From: Anaerofilum hominis
GTDB lineage: Bacteria; Bacillota; Clostridia; Oscillospirales; Ruminococcaceae
Reading direction: 5' to 3'
Length of the DNA stretch: 64,000 bases
Assembly (NCBI RefSeq): GCF_014287275.1
Contig: NZ_JACONZ010000005.1
Coordinates: 248,001 to 312,000 of the forward strand
The position numbers and the translations under genes are program-made. This document shows positions 25,694 to 34,133 of this stretch, one piece after another. Under the pieces are notes generated by a model, which was given only the letters and a program-made list of their open reading frames with translations, was not told the DNA's origin and ran no database searches. Position 1 is the stretch's first letter, and each line of letters starts with the position of its first letter.

Positions 25694-27211
25694 ATGGCAA
25701 AATTTTTTTTGGGGATCGACATCGGCACCTATGAGAGCAAAGGGGTGCTGATAGACGGGGAATGCCGGGTCATGGCGATCCACGCCGAACGCCACGGGCT
25801 TGAAAACCCGCGGGAGAATTATTTTGAGCACGATGCCGAGAAAGTGTGGTGGGGTGACTTCTGCAAGATCACCCATGCGCTTTTGCAGAAAACGGGGATC
25901 AAAAATTCTGAGATCGCCGCGGTGGGAGCCAGCACGCTGGGGGCAGATCTGGTCGCCGTGGACGAGGACTGCCGGCCGCTGCGCAAGGCGATTTTGTATG
26001 GGATCGATGCGCGGGCGGAAAAGGAGATCGCGCAGCTGAACAGAAAATACGGCCTGGAAAAGGTGCTGGAGTTCAACGGCCGTCCGCTGTGTTCCAATGA
26101 CGTGCCGCCCAAGATCCTCTGGCTGAAAAACAACGAGCCGGAAGTTTATGATAAGGCCTACAAGTTTTTGACCGGCTCCTCCTTTATCACCGCAAAGCTG
26201 ACCGGATGCTATGTGATCGACCGCTTTCTTGCCTATGGGGCGTTCACTCCGCTCTATGACCCCCGTGATGGCTCGGTGGATATGGAATACTGCGAAACAT
26301 TTTGCCGCCCCGACCAGTTGGCCCGGGTGTGTGACACCACCGATGTAGTGGGGACGGTTACCCGGCGGGCCGCTGCGGACACGGGGCTCAAAGAGGGGAC
26401 CCCGGTGATCGCCGGCGCAGACGATTCCGCCGCGGAGGCGATCAGTACGGGGGTGCTGGAAAAAGGGGACATGATGGTCCAGATCGGCTCTTCCCTGTAT
26501 TTGATCGGGCTGTGCGACAAATTGATAAAAGACTCCCGCGTCTGGAGCGGCGGGTTCTTGATCCCGGGTACATTCAGCGTTCAGGGCGGCACCAACAACG
26601 CCGGCACCCTGACCCGATGGTACCGAGACAACATCTTTTTTGACAAAGCGGAGAAGGAAGAGGCCGGCGGGCCCAACGCCTATCAGGCGATGCTGGAGGG
26701 GATCGAAGAGATCCCGCCCGGATCGGAAGGCCTGATCACCTTGCCCTACTTTGCCGGGGAGCGGACCCCCATCAATGACCCGCGGGCGCGGGGGCTTTTG
26801 TTTGGCCTCACACTGCGGCATACCCGCAAGCATATGTACCGTTCCGCATTGGAGGCAGTGGGGTACTCGCTGGCACAGCACTTTCGCATTTTTCAAGAAA
26901 ATCAGGTGGACATCCGCACTATTTATGCGGTCGGCGGCGGGACCAAGTCCCCCGTTTGGATGCAGATCATCTCGGATATCCTGGGCATTGAGATCGTCAC
27001 GGCGGACGTCACCGTCGGGGCCTCTTTCGGAGATGCGGTAATGGCCGCTATTGGCGTGGGACACTTTGGCGGTTTTGGCGAGATCCGCAGTCATATCCGC
27101 CCGGGCCAACGTTACTATCCGAATAAAAAGGATCATGAACTCTATCAGCCGTATGTAAAAATATTTGGTGAACTTTATCACCGCAACCGGGATTTGATGC
27201 ATTCCCTCTGA
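25694..27211 (+). CDS. FGGY-family carbohydrate kinase (xylulokinase-like)
   Basis: 505 residues, full length. The phosphate-1 motif FFLGIDIGTYESKGVLID opens the protein, the adenosine region AGADDSAAEAIS follows, and the FGGY signature GGGTKSPVWMQIISDILG stands near residue 415. It should phosphorylate a pentulose, hexulose or polyol. Last gene of the enzyme unit; a bidirectional terminator follows 64 bases later. Two different kinases (this one and the PfkB protein) in one cluster imply two phosphorylatable intermediates or substrates. Confidence 0.9.
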   Translation: MAKFFLGIDIGTYESKGVLIDGECRVMAIHAERHGLENPRENYFEHDAEKVWWGDFCKITHALLQKTGIKNSEIAAVGASTLGADLVAVDEDCRPLRKAILYGIDARAEKEIAQLNRKYGLEKVLEFNGRPLCSNDVPPKILWLKNNEPEVYDKAYKFLTGSSFITAKLTGCYVIDRFLAYGAFTPLYDPRDGSVDMEYCETFCRPDQLARVCDTTDVVGTVTRRAAADTGLKEGTPVIAGADDSAAEAISTGVLEKGDMMVQIGSSLYLIGLCDKLIKDSRVWSGGFLIPGTFSVQGGTNNAGTLTRWYRDNIFFDKAEKEEAGGPNAYQAMLEGIEEIPPGSEGLITLPYFAGERTPINDPRARGLLFGLTLRHTRKHMYRSALEAVGYSLAQHFRIFQENQVDIRTIYAVGGGTKSPVWMQIISDILGIEIVTADVTVGASFGDAVMAAIGVGHFGGFGEIRSHIRPGQRYYPNKKDHELYQPYVKIFGELYHRNRDLMHSL

Positions 27212-27274
27212 TAAGAGAAAAAAAGGCGGGGACCCCTCTCCTTTCCCGCCCGGTGGCGCTCCCGCGGGGGAGCG

Positions 27275-27320
27275 AAAAAACGCGGCCTGCCGGTACTTTT
27301 CGTACCGGCAGGCTGCGTTT
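27275..27320. terminator. Bidirectional terminator between convergent genes
   Basis: A 16-base-pair stem (27281-27296 with 27302-27317; one G-T pair) is flanked by AAAAAA on the left and TTT on the right. It ends the FGGY kinase unit and can also end the DUF2752 transcript on the other strand. Confidence 0.88.
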
Positions 27321-27377
27321 CACCTGAGAACGTTCTGAAAATCAGGGGAATACTGGGAGAGAGAAAAGAACGAGGGG

Positions 27378-27758
27378 TCAATAGGGATAAAAGGGCAGAT
27401 TGCGCAGCACGCCGAAAACCAGAAGCACTGCCGCGCAGGCCCACAGCAGAAAGGTCTGGACAGGGGATGGACGCAGGGTGCCGGTGCGCGCCCAGCCTGC
27501 GGCGAGCCGCACGGCCAGCAGGGCCAGCAGGGGGCAGAGCAGCAGCAGGGCCGGATTGCTGCGCCATGCCGCTGCAAGGTCGCCTGCTGCCAGCGCGCTC
27601 AGCATCCGCGTCGCGCCGCAGCCCGGGCAGTCCAGCCCGGTGGCGGCGTGGAAAAGGCAGGGCACCCCCACTCCGGCGCGGGAGAGCGCCACCCCTGCCG
27701 CCACCCCCAGCAGCACCAGGCCGGTGAGCAGCACCAGCCGCTGCAGACGGCTCTTCAC
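27378..27758 (-). CDS. DUF2752-family membrane protein
   Basis: 126 residues from a GTG at 27758. The family motif is plain: VPCLFHAATGLDCPGCGATR, followed by GDLAAAWRSNPALLL and ending in RNLPFYPY. Three to four membrane segments. Function of the family is unknown. The GTG overlaps the stop of a 33-codon ORF that has the only strong ribosome site, so translation is probably coupled. No partner genes are visible. Confidence 0.82.
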   Translation of the reverse strand: MKSRLQRLVLLTGLVLLGVAAGVALSRAGVGVPCLFHAATGLDCPGCGATRMLSALAAGDLAAAWRSNPALLLLCPLLALLAVRLAAGWARTGTLRPSPVQTFLLWACAAVLLVFGVLRNLPFYPY

Positions 27759-27856
27759 AGCCCGGCGCCCCCCGCGCCGCTGCGCCGGGCCCGCAGAGGG
27801 GGCCGGGCAAACGGGAAAAAGCGGGCGCAGGCCGCGTTTTTTCTGTTGAAGATCAT
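27755..27856 (-). CDS. Small leader ORF coupled to DUF2752
   Basis: 33 codons starting at an ATG (27856) preceded by AAAGGAGGGAGCCT, a very strong ribosome site, and ending in a TGA that overlaps the GTG of the DUF2752 gene. The product is basic (Arg-rich), with no recognised domain. It may be a leader peptide for coupling, or the true N-terminus separated by a one-base frameshift. Confidence 0.4.
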   Translation of the reverse strand: MIFNRKNAACARFFPFARPPLRARRSGAGGAGL

Positions 27857-28054
27857 AGGCTCCCTCCTTTGATGCGGCGCCGGGCAGGCGCGCAGAAAAC
27901 ATCTTTTTCCGGCTTTGGGGTGCAAAGCCGTCAAAGGCCGCCGGGCGCGCCGGGCCCGGGGCCCGCCGTCCCGATTGCGCCCGACTGCGGCGTGGGCGGG
28001 CAGGCGCAGAAAACAGCGGCGCAGTTCCTGTTTTTTTAAGGATATCAAAGAGGA

Positions 28055-28162
28055 CCCTCCGCGTCAACCGGCGGGCGCGCCCGGAGGGGCAGTGCGGCTG
28101 CGCAGCTTTGTCACCTCCCCCTCCCTCGCGTCAACCGGGCGGACGCGCCCAGGGGGATACGC
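28055..28162. repeat. Two imperfect 37-base direct repeats
   Basis: GCGTCAACCGG followed by a GC-rich half-palindrome occurs at 28061 and again at 28128, 67 bases apart, each flanked by CCCTC on the left. The rest of 27860-28320 shows no gene. Role unknown. Confidence 0.5.
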
Positions 28163-28322
28163 CAGGGAAAAGAGAAGCGCCCGCGGAGAGGTACAGAGAA
28201 TGCGCCGGGCCGGGCGGCACTTTTGGGAACCGTTGTAAAAATGGATAAAGCGGGGCGGCAAAAATCGCCGTTTCCCTGTCTGTTTCCCCGAAAAAATAAA
28301 AAGTCGCCCCCAGCCATTGCTT

Positions 28323-28351
28323 TTGCCGGACAAACCCTCTAATATTATATT
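28323..28351 (+). promoter_or_regulatory. Promoter upstream of the purine operon
   Basis: TTGCCG (28323-28328), 17 bases and TATATT (28346-28351) in a locally AT-rich patch. Expected start near 28358. It is the only clear promoter before purE, about 390 bases away. Confidence 0.65.
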
Positions 28352-28361
28352 GTACTTTGTC

Positions 28362-28396
28362 TCCGGCAAAGAGAGGGTCCGCCCTCTCTTTGCCGG
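28362..28396 (+). ncRNA. 5' hairpin of the purE leader transcript
   Basis: CCGGCAAAGAGAGGG (28363-28377) is followed, three or four bases later, by its exact complement ending at 28395. With transcription starting near 28358 this forms a very stable hairpin at the 5' end. There is no T run, so it is not a terminator; it may protect the RNA or be part of a regulatory fold. No known riboswitch consensus is recognised. Confidence 0.55.
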
Positions 28397-28441
28397 GCTC
28401 TGTTCACGGCGATTTTGCGGTGCGAGAAGAGGAGGAGCGGC

Positions 28442-28597
28442 ATGAGGCAGTGCGATTGGAACCAGTCCGGCGGGTCCGGCGGTCCGGGCGCAGGGGCAAG
28501 TGCCCGCTTTTTGAACGGCTTCCCCGGGAGGGGAGCAACCTTTTTTCCCCGTGAGAACAAGACCAGTGTAACCTGCGGTAAACGCGGCGAAGTGTAA
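28442..28597 (+). CDS. Small ORF in the purE leader (51 aa), leader peptide or small protein
   Basis: 51 codons from an ATG preceded at the ideal distance by GAAGAGGAGGAG, one of the best ribosome sites in the window. It ends with TAA at the foot of an intrinsic terminator. The peptide starts MRQCDWNQSGGSGG and ends SVTCGKRGEV, hydrophilic and Gly-rich with two Cys. Together with the promoter at 28323 it forms a complete transcription unit. It could be a small protein, or translation could control the terminator and so purE expression. No family recognised. Confidence 0.4.
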   Translation: MRQCDWNQSGGSGGPGAGASARFLNGFPGRGATFFPRENKTSVTCGKRGEV

Positions 28598-28631
28598 GGC
28601 TATGGCATACGTGTGCCATGGCCTTTTTTAC
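28596..28631 (+). terminator. Intrinsic terminator between small ORF and purE
   Basis: AAGGCTATGGCA (28596-28607) pairs with TGCCATGGCCTT (28614-28625), with one T-G pair, followed by TTTTTT. It stands 113 bases before purE with no other promoter in between, so it is a likely attenuator of the purine operon. Confidence 0.88.
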
Positions 28632-28743
28632 TGCCGGAGATGCGGCCGCAGGCCTGCGCAGGCGGGGTCAGGCCGCGCCCTGGCGCGGCGGATGAAGTCT
28701 TTTATTATTTTATTACATTAAAAGATACAGGGAGGAACAGACG

Positions 28744-29247
28744 ATGAAAAAAGTTGGTATCCTGATGGGCAGCGACACGGACCTGCCGGTGGTGCAGAAA
28801 GCCATCGACGTGCTGCGGGAGCTGGAGGTCCCGTTTGAGGCGCATGTGATGAGCGCGCACCGCACCCCCAAGGCGGCGGCCGAGTTCAGCGAAAAGGCGC
28901 TGGAGAACGGTTTTGGGGTGCTGATCGGCGCGGCGGGCATGGCCGCCCATCTGGCGGGCGCGCTGGCCGCAAATACCGTGCTGCCGGTGATCGGCCTGCC
29001 CATCCGCGGCGGCGCTGCCGACGGCATGGACGCCCTGCTCGCGACGGTGGAGATGCCCTGGGGCATCCCGGTGGCTACGGTGGCCATCGACGGCGGCAAA
29101 AACGCCGGTCTGCTGGCGGCCGAGATCCTGGCAGTGGAGGACGAGGCGCTGCGCGGCCGCCTGCGCGCCCGCCGCGATGCGGAGGCGGAGCGCCTGCGCG
29201 CCAAGGACGCCAAGCTGCAGCAGACCCTGGCGGATCAGCTGAAATAA
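28744..29247 (+). CDS. purE: N5-carboxyaminoimidazole ribonucleotide mutase PurE
   Basis: 167 residues, normal for bacterial class I PurE. The motifs MGSDTDLPVV at the N-terminus, SAHRTP near residue 40 (His at the active site) and GAAGMAAHLAGALAA are complete. No purK was found nearby; class I enzymes normally work with PurK, so it may lie elsewhere, or the mutase may use AIR and CO2 directly. AGGGAGGAAC is the ribosome site. First gene of the purine operon. Confidence 0.96.
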   Translation: MKKVGILMGSDTDLPVVQKAIDVLRELEVPFEAHVMSAHRTPKAAAEFSEKALENGFGVLIGAAGMAAHLAGALAANTVLPVIGLPIRGGAADGMDALLATVEMPWGIPVATVAIDGGKNAGLLAAEILAVEDEALRGRLRARRDAEAERLRAKDAKLQQTLADQLK

Positions 29248-29355
29248 GCGCGCTCTCCGTCCGGGGACAATGGACGGGGGGACGGCGGGCACCATAACGC
29301 GCACGATTTGGACCTGTTGACAGGAATAAGCAATGAAAATGCGGAGGGAATTAGG

Positions 29356-30066
29356 ATGGAAAAACGGGAACAGCTGTATGAAGGCAAAGCCAAAAAGGTC
29401 TATGCGACCGACGACCCCGAACTGGTGATCGTGGATTATAAGGACGACGCCACCGCGGGCAACGGCGCCAAGAAAGGCACCATCCGCGGCAAGGGCGTGG
29501 TGAACAACAAGGTCACCAACTCGCTGATGAAGATGCTGGAAGAAAACGGCGTGCCCACCCATTTTGTGGAGCAGCTCTCCGACCGGGAGACGGTGGTCAA
29601 AAAGGTGAGCATCGTGCCGCTGGAGGTCATCGTGCGCAATGTGGCGGCGGGCAGCTTTACCGCCCGCCTGGGCGTGGCGGAGGGCACCCGCTTTGCCAGC
29701 CCCACGCTGGAGTACAGCTACAAGGACGACGCGCTGGGAGACCCGCTGATCAACAGCTATCACGCCATCGCCCTGGGCGCGGCCACCCGGGAGGAGCTGG
29801 ACACCATCAACGCCTATGCGTTCAAGGTGAATGAGGTGCTGAAAGCCTATCTGGCAAAATTCAACATCGATCTCATTGATTTCAAGCTGGAATTCGGCCG
29901 CCTGCCCGGCGGGCAGATCGTCCTGGCGGATGAGATCAGCCCCGACACCTGCCGCTTCTGGGATGCGTCCACCGGCGCCCATCTGGATAAGGATCTGTTC
30001 CGCCGTGATCTCGGCGGCGAGGAGGACGCCTATCGCGAGGTCCTCAAGCGCCTGCTGGGGGAGTGA
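29356..30066 (+). CDS. purC: Phosphoribosylaminoimidazole-succinocarboxamide synthase PurC
   Basis: 236 residues from the ATG at 29356, chosen for GGAGGG eight bases upstream and because [10 protein letters not shown] then lies near the start as in all PurC proteins. [22 protein letters not shown] and DFKLEFGR are conserved. It joins aspartate to CAIR using ATP. It follows purE after 108 bases and precedes purF by two. Confidence 0.96.
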   Translation: MEKREQLYEGKAKKVYATDDPELVIVDYKDDATAGNGAKKGTIRGKGVVNNKVTNSLMKMLEENGVPTHFVEQLSDRETVVKKVSIVPLEVIVRNVAAGSFTARLGVAEGTRFASPTLEYSYKDDALGDPLINSYHAIALGAATREELDTINAYAFKVNEVLKAYLAKFNIDLIDFKLEFGRLPGGQIVLADEISPDTCRFWDASTGAHLDKDLFRRDLGGEEDAYREVLKRLLGE

Positions 30067-30068
30067 GC

Positions 30069-31508
30069 ATGAGAGAGAGCGGGAGCGAAAAACTGCACGA
30101 GGAGTGCGGCGTCTTTGGCGTTTACGACCGGGGCGAGGCGGGGGACGTGGCCGCGCTGACCTATTACGGCCTCTACGCGCTGCAGCACCGGGGCCAGGAG
30201 AGCTGCGGCATGGCGATCAACGACGACGGCGTTTTTACGCTGCACAAGGACGTGGGCCTGGTGAACGAGGTGTTCACCCCGGAAAAGCTCACAGCCCTGG
30301 GCGGCGGCCGCATGGCGGTGGGGCATTGCCGCTACGCCACCACCGGCACCCGCAGCCGCAGCAATGCGCAGCCGCTGGTGGTGCGGCATATCAAGGGCAG
30401 CATGGCCCTGGCGCACAACGGCAACCTGACCAATGCGGCCGAGCTGCGGGAAAAGTTTGAGCTGGAGGGGGGCATCTTCCACACCACCAGCGACACCGAG
30501 GTCATCGCCTATGCCATCACCAAAGAGCGCATCCACGCGCCCAGCATCGAGGCGGCGGTGGGATCGGCCATGGGGCAGCTGGCGGGGGCTTACAGCCTGG
30601 TCATCTCTTCACCCAGCAAACTGATCGCCGCGCGCGACCCGGTGGGCTTCCGCCCGCTGTGCATGGGGCGGATGGGGGAGAGCGTCCTGTTTGCCAGCGA
30701 ATCCTGCGCGTTCGACGCCGTGGGAGCGGAATTCGTGCGGGATATCGAGCCGGGCGAGATCGTTGTGGTGGACGCGCAGGGGGTGCGCAGCATCCGAGAC
30801 CACTGCGGCGGCCCCACGGCGATGTGCGTCTTTGAGTTCATCTATTTTGCCCGGCCCGACTCGGTGATCGATGGTTCCAGCGTGCACATCGCGCGGCAGA
30901 GGGCGGGCGCGTTTCTGGCGCTGCAGCACCCGGTGCAGGCCGACGTGGTCATCGGCGTGCCGGATTCGGGGCTGGACGCGGCGCTGGGCTATGCCAAGCA
31001 GAGCGGCATCCCCTACGATATCGGCTTTTTGAAAAACAAATACATCGGCCGCACCTTTATCGCCCCCACCCAGAAGCAGCGGGAGAACGACGTGCGCATC
31101 AAGCTCAACCCCATCGCCTCGGTGGTGCGGGGCAAACGGGTGGTGCTGGTGGATGACTCCATTGTGCGCGGCACCACCAGCCTGAAGATCGTCAAGCTGC
31201 TGCGGGAGGCCGGGGCCAAAGAGGTGCACATGCGGCTTTCGGCGCCGCCGTTCCTGTATCCCTGCTACTTCGGCACCGACATCGATTCCAGCGAGCACCT
31301 GATCGCCTACCGGCATACGGTGGAGGAGATCCGCAGCATCATCGAGGTGGACAGCCTGGGGTATCTGGATGTGAACTGTCTGGACAAGCTGGCGGACAAC
31401 TCCAAATGCGGCTTCTGCAGCGGCTGTTTTACCGGGAAATATCCGGTGGAGCCGCCGAAAAAGAGCCAGAAGAGCAAGTTTGAAAAAAAGATCTCTGGGC
31501 AGAAATAA
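30069..31508 (+). CDS. purF: Amidophosphoribosyltransferase PurF
   Basis: 479 residues. The ATG at 30069 follows GGGGGAG. A 12-residue propeptide (ending HEE) precedes the nucleophile C13 of CGVFGV, as in Bacillus-type enzymes that are cleaved to free the Cys. The PRPP site VVLVDDSIVRGTT is complete. Cys in TAMCVFEF, and CGFCSGC near the end, match the ligands of the oxygen-sensitive 4Fe-4S cluster. It commits PRPP to purine synthesis and is feedback inhibited in known relatives. Confidence 0.96.
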   Translation: MRESGSEKLHEECGVFGVYDRGEAGDVAALTYYGLYALQHRGQESCGMAINDDGVFTLHKDVGLVNEVFTPEKLTALGGGRMAVGHCRYATTGTRSRSNAQPLVVRHIKGSMALAHNGNLTNAAELREKFELEGGIFHTTSDTEVIAYAITKERIHAPSIEAAVGSAMGQLAGAYSLVISSPSKLIAARDPVGFRPLCMGRMGESVLFASESCAFDAVGAEFVRDIEPGEIVVVDAQGVRSIRDHCGGPTAMCVFEFIYFARPDSVIDGSSVHIARQRAGAFLALQHPVQADVVIGVPDSGLDAALGYAKQSGIPYDIGFLKNKYIGRTFIAPTQKQRENDVRIKLNPIASVVRGKRVVLVDDSIVRGTTSLKIVKLLREAGAKEVHMRLSAPPFLYPCYFGTDIDSSEHLIAYRHTVEEIRSIIEVDSLGYLDVNCLDKLADNSKCGFCSGCFTGKYPVEPPKKSQKSKFEKKISGQK

Positions 31509-31544
31509 ACGGGCCGCCGGCAGGGCGGGGGGATAGGAGACGTT

Positions 31545-32588
31545 ATGGAAAAGAGCTTTAGCGAGAGCTACCGCGCCGCGGGGGTGGACATCACGGCCGG
31601 CTATACGGCGGTAGAGCTGATGAAAAAACATGTGGCGCGCACCCAGCAGGGAAACGCCGGCGTGCTGGGGGGGCTGGGCGGCTTCGGCGGCCTGTTCGCG
31701 CCGGACCTCACCGGCATGTCGCAGCCGGTGCTGGTGTCCGGCACCGACGGCGTGGGCACCAAGCTGAAACTGGCCTTTCTGCTGGACCGGCACGACACCG
31801 TGGGCATCGACTGCGTGGCCATGTGTGTCAACGACGTGATCTGCTGCGGCGCGCAGCCGCTGTTTTTTCTGGACTATATCGCCTGCGGCAAAAACAGGCC
31901 GGAGAAGATCGCGGCCATCGTGTCGGGCGTGGCCGAGGGCTGTGTGCAGGCGGGCGCGGCGCTGATTGGCGGCGAGACCGCCGAGATGCCCGGCTTTTAT
32001 CCCGAGGACGAGTACGACCTGGCGGGCTTCACGGTGGGCCTGGTGGATCGGGCCCGGCTGTTCGACAACAGCCGCATGCGCCAGGGCGACGCGATCATCG
32101 CGCTGCCCTCCAGCGGGGTGCACTCCAACGGCTTTTCGCTGGTGCGCCGGGTTTTTGACCTGGAGCACGGCGCGGCGGAACGCCATGTCCCCGAACTGGG
32201 CCGCACGCTGGGCGAGGCGCTGCTGGAGCCGACCCGCATCTATGTGAAGCCGGTGCTGGCGCTGGCGCGGCAGATAGAGGTGCTGGGCGCGAGCCACATC
32301 ACCGGCGGCGGTTTTTATGAAAACATCCCCCGCTGCCTGCCGCAGGGGCTCACCGCCCGCATCGAGAAGGCGGCGGTCAAAACGCCGCCGCTGTTCGGCC
32401 TCATCGCCCGCGAGGGCGGCATCCCGGAGCGGGATATGTTCAACACCTACAACATGGGCGTGGGCATGTGCCTGGTGGTGGCGGCCGCCGATGCGGACCG
32501 CGCGCTCGCGATCCTGCGCGAAAACGGCGAGGACGCCTATCTGCTGGGCGAGCTGGCGGCCGGGGAAGGCGGGGTCGAGCTGTGGTAA
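31545..32588 (+). CDS. purM: Phosphoribosylformylglycinamidine cyclo-ligase PurM
   Basis: 347 residues, standard length. Conserved stretches include the opening [42 protein letters not shown] and the ATP/AIR-synthase motif [13 protein letters not shown]. It closes the imidazole ring to give AIR. GGGGGGATAGGAG before the ATG is the ribosome site. Its stop lies inside the start of the purN-type gene. Confidence 0.96.
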   Translation: MEKSFSESYRAAGVDITAGYTAVELMKKHVARTQQGNAGVLGGLGGFGGLFAPDLTGMSQPVLVSGTDGVGTKLKLAFLLDRHDTVGIDCVAMCVNDVICCGAQPLFFLDYIACGKNRPEKIAAIVSGVAEGCVQAGAALIGGETAEMPGFYPEDEYDLAGFTVGLVDRARLFDNSRMRQGDAIIALPSSGVHSNGFSLVRRVFDLEHGAAERHVPELGRTLGEALLEPTRIYVKPVLALARQIEVLGASHITGGGFYENIPRCLPQGLTARIEKAAVKTPPLFGLIAREGGIPERDMFNTYNMGVGMCLVVAAADADRALAILRENGEDAYLLGELAAGEGGVELW

Positions 32589-34039
32589 GGGTGGCGGTAC
32601 TGGTTTCCGGCGGCGGCACCAACCTGCAGGCGATCCTAAACGCCGCCGCCGCGGGCGGCCTGCCCCACGCGCAGATCGCCCTGGTGGTCTCCAGCCGCCC
32701 GGGCGTGGCCGCGCTGGAGCGGGCGGCCAAAGCGGGCGTGCCCGCCCAGGTGGTCTGCCGCAGGGAGTACCCGGACGGCGCGGCCTTTGACGCCGCATTG
32801 CTGCAGGTGCTGGCGGCGCACGAGATCCGGGTCGTGGTGCTGGCCGGGTTCCTCTCCATTTTGGGACCGGCGGTGATCGCGGCCTATCCGGGCCGGATAT
32901 TGAACGTCCACCCCAGCCTGATCCCCAGCTTCTGCGGGGCGGGCATGTACGGGCTGCGGGTCCACCGGGCCGCGCTGGACAAAGGGGTGAGGGTGACGGG
33001 CGCCACCGTGCACTTTGTCAACGAGGTGCCGGACGGCGGCGAGATCCTGCTGCAGAAAGCGGTGGAGGTGCTGCCCGGCGACACGCCGGAGACCCTGCAG
33101 CGCCGCGTGATGGAGCAGGCCGAATGGCAGCTGCTGCCCCGCGCCGTAGAGCTGGTCTGCGCCCGCGAGGCGGGCGAAGAGGCGGCTGCCCCGCCCACCT
33201 GCCCCTGCCGCGGCGCGGCGGGGGCGCACAGCCGGACATCAACTGAAACAGAAAAGGAGCCGAAAGTTATGGCCACACAGGACATCGCAGCGCTGCTGCG
33301 CGAGAACAGCTACCCCGGCCGGGGCATCATCCTTGGCCGCAGCGAGGACGGCAGAAACGCCGTCGCCGCCTATTTCATCATGGGCCGCAGCGCCAACAGC
33401 CGCAACCGCGTCTTTACCGAGCGGGACGGCGGCGTCATCACCGAGGCGGCTAACGAGAGCAAGATGGTGGACCCGACCCTGATCATCTACGCGCCGGTGC
33501 GGGTGCTGGGCGACCAGATCACCATCGTCACCAACGGCGACCAGACCGATACCATCTATGACTGCATGGAAAACGGCGAGAGCTTTTCCAAAGCGCTGCG
33601 CAAGCGCTCGTTTGAGCCCGACGCCCCAAACTATACCCCGCGGGTGAGCAGCTACCTGAAAGTCACCGGCGGCCGCATGCGCTACCGGATGGGCATCATC
33701 AAAAGCGACGGCGGCGATCCCGAGTCGGTGGAGCGGTTCTTTTACGAATACCCCAAGCCCCTGCCCGGCGAGGGACGCTTTCTGCACACCTACGACGGCG
33801 ACGGCGACCCCATCCCCAGCTTTACCGGCGAGCCGCGGCGCATCGCCATCCGGGGGGATATCGACTCGTTCACCCGGACGCTGTGGGAAAATCTCAACGA
33901 GGCCAACAAGGTCAGCCTCTTTGTGCGCTATATCCCGCTGGGCGACGGGCGCCCCGAGACCCGCATCGTCAACAAGTACAAAAAAGTGGACGCGGCCCCG
34001 GCCGCCAAAGAGCCGTTCCATCCCGGCATGATCAAATAA
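32582..34039 (+). CDS. purN: PurN (GAR formyltransferase) fused in frame to a PurO-like IMP cyclohydrolase
   Basis: 485 residues without a stop between the two parts. Residues about 1-200 are Pur[24 protein letters not shown] (catalytic Asn and His) and VPDGGEIL (Asp). A linker of about 30 residues rich in Ala, Cys and Thr follows. From M230 on it is an IMP cyclohydrolase of the archaeal-type PurO family (pfam07826): [30 protein letters not shown]. The start GTG at 32582 overlaps purM by seven bases. AAAAGGAG lies just before ATG 33269, so the second domain can also be made alone. Confidence 0.88.
   Translation: MVRVAVLVSGGGTNLQAILNAAAAGGLPHAQIALVVSSRPGVAALERAAKAGVPAQVVCRREYPDGAAFDAALLQVLAAHEIRVVVLAGFLSILGPAVIAAYPGRILNVHPSLIPSFCGAGMYGLRVHRAALDKGVRVTGATVHFVNEVPDGGEILLQKAVEVLPGDTPETLQRRVMEQAEWQLLPRAVELVCAREAGEEAAAPPTCPCRGAAGAHSRTSTETEKEPKVMATQDIAALLRENSYPGRGIILGRSEDGRNAVAAYFIMGRSANSRNRVFTERDGGVITEAANESKMVDPTLIIYAPVRVLGDQITIVTNGDQTDTIYDCMENGESFSKALRKRSFEPDAPNYTPRVSSYLKVTGGRMRYRMGIIKSDGGDPESVERFFYEYPKPLPGEGRFLHTYDGDGDPIPSFTGEPRRIAIRGDIDSFTRTLWENLNEANKVSLFVRYIPLGDGRPETRIVNKYKKVDAAPAAKEPFHPGMIK
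33269..34039 (+). CDS. IMP cyclohydrolase, PurO-like (possible separate product from an internal start)
   Basis: 256 residues when started at the internal ATG 33269, which has AAAAGGAG eight to ten bases before it. It would convert FAICAR to IMP, the step lacking from the one-domain AICAR transformylase encoded next. Whether it is made as a separate protein, only as the C-terminal half of the fusion, or both, cannot be settled here; the retained ribosome site argues for both. Confidence 0.6.
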   Translation: MATQDIAALLRENSYPGRGIILGRSEDGRNAVAAYFIMGRSANSRNRVFTERDGGVITEAANESKMVDPTLIIYAPVRVLGDQITIVTNGDQTDTIYDCMENGESFSKALRKRSFEPDAPNYTPRVSSYLKVTGGRMRYRMGIIKSDGGDPESVERFFYEYPKPLPGEGRFLHTYDGDGDPIPSFTGEPRRIAIRGDIDSFTRTLWENLNEANKVSLFVRYIPLGDGRPETRIVNKYKKVDAAPAAKEPFHPGMIK

Positions 34040-34133
34040 AACTTTTTCCCGCGCGCCGCTGCGGCGCGGCGAAAGCGCGCGTCCCGGCACGGGGCGCAAA
34101 AAACAGGAACAAACCGAAAGGACGCGTTTTGCA

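Noticed and set aside
28358..28632. 6S RNA or a known purine/PRPP/ZTP/THF riboswitch before purE
   Set aside because: None of the consensus motifs fits, and the 5' and 3' ends form local hairpins rather than the long closing stem of 6S RNA.
33245..33268. A stop codon separating PurN and the PurO-like part
   Set aside because: I read the linker codons one by one in the PurN frame and found no stop; the TGA at 33244 is out of frame.
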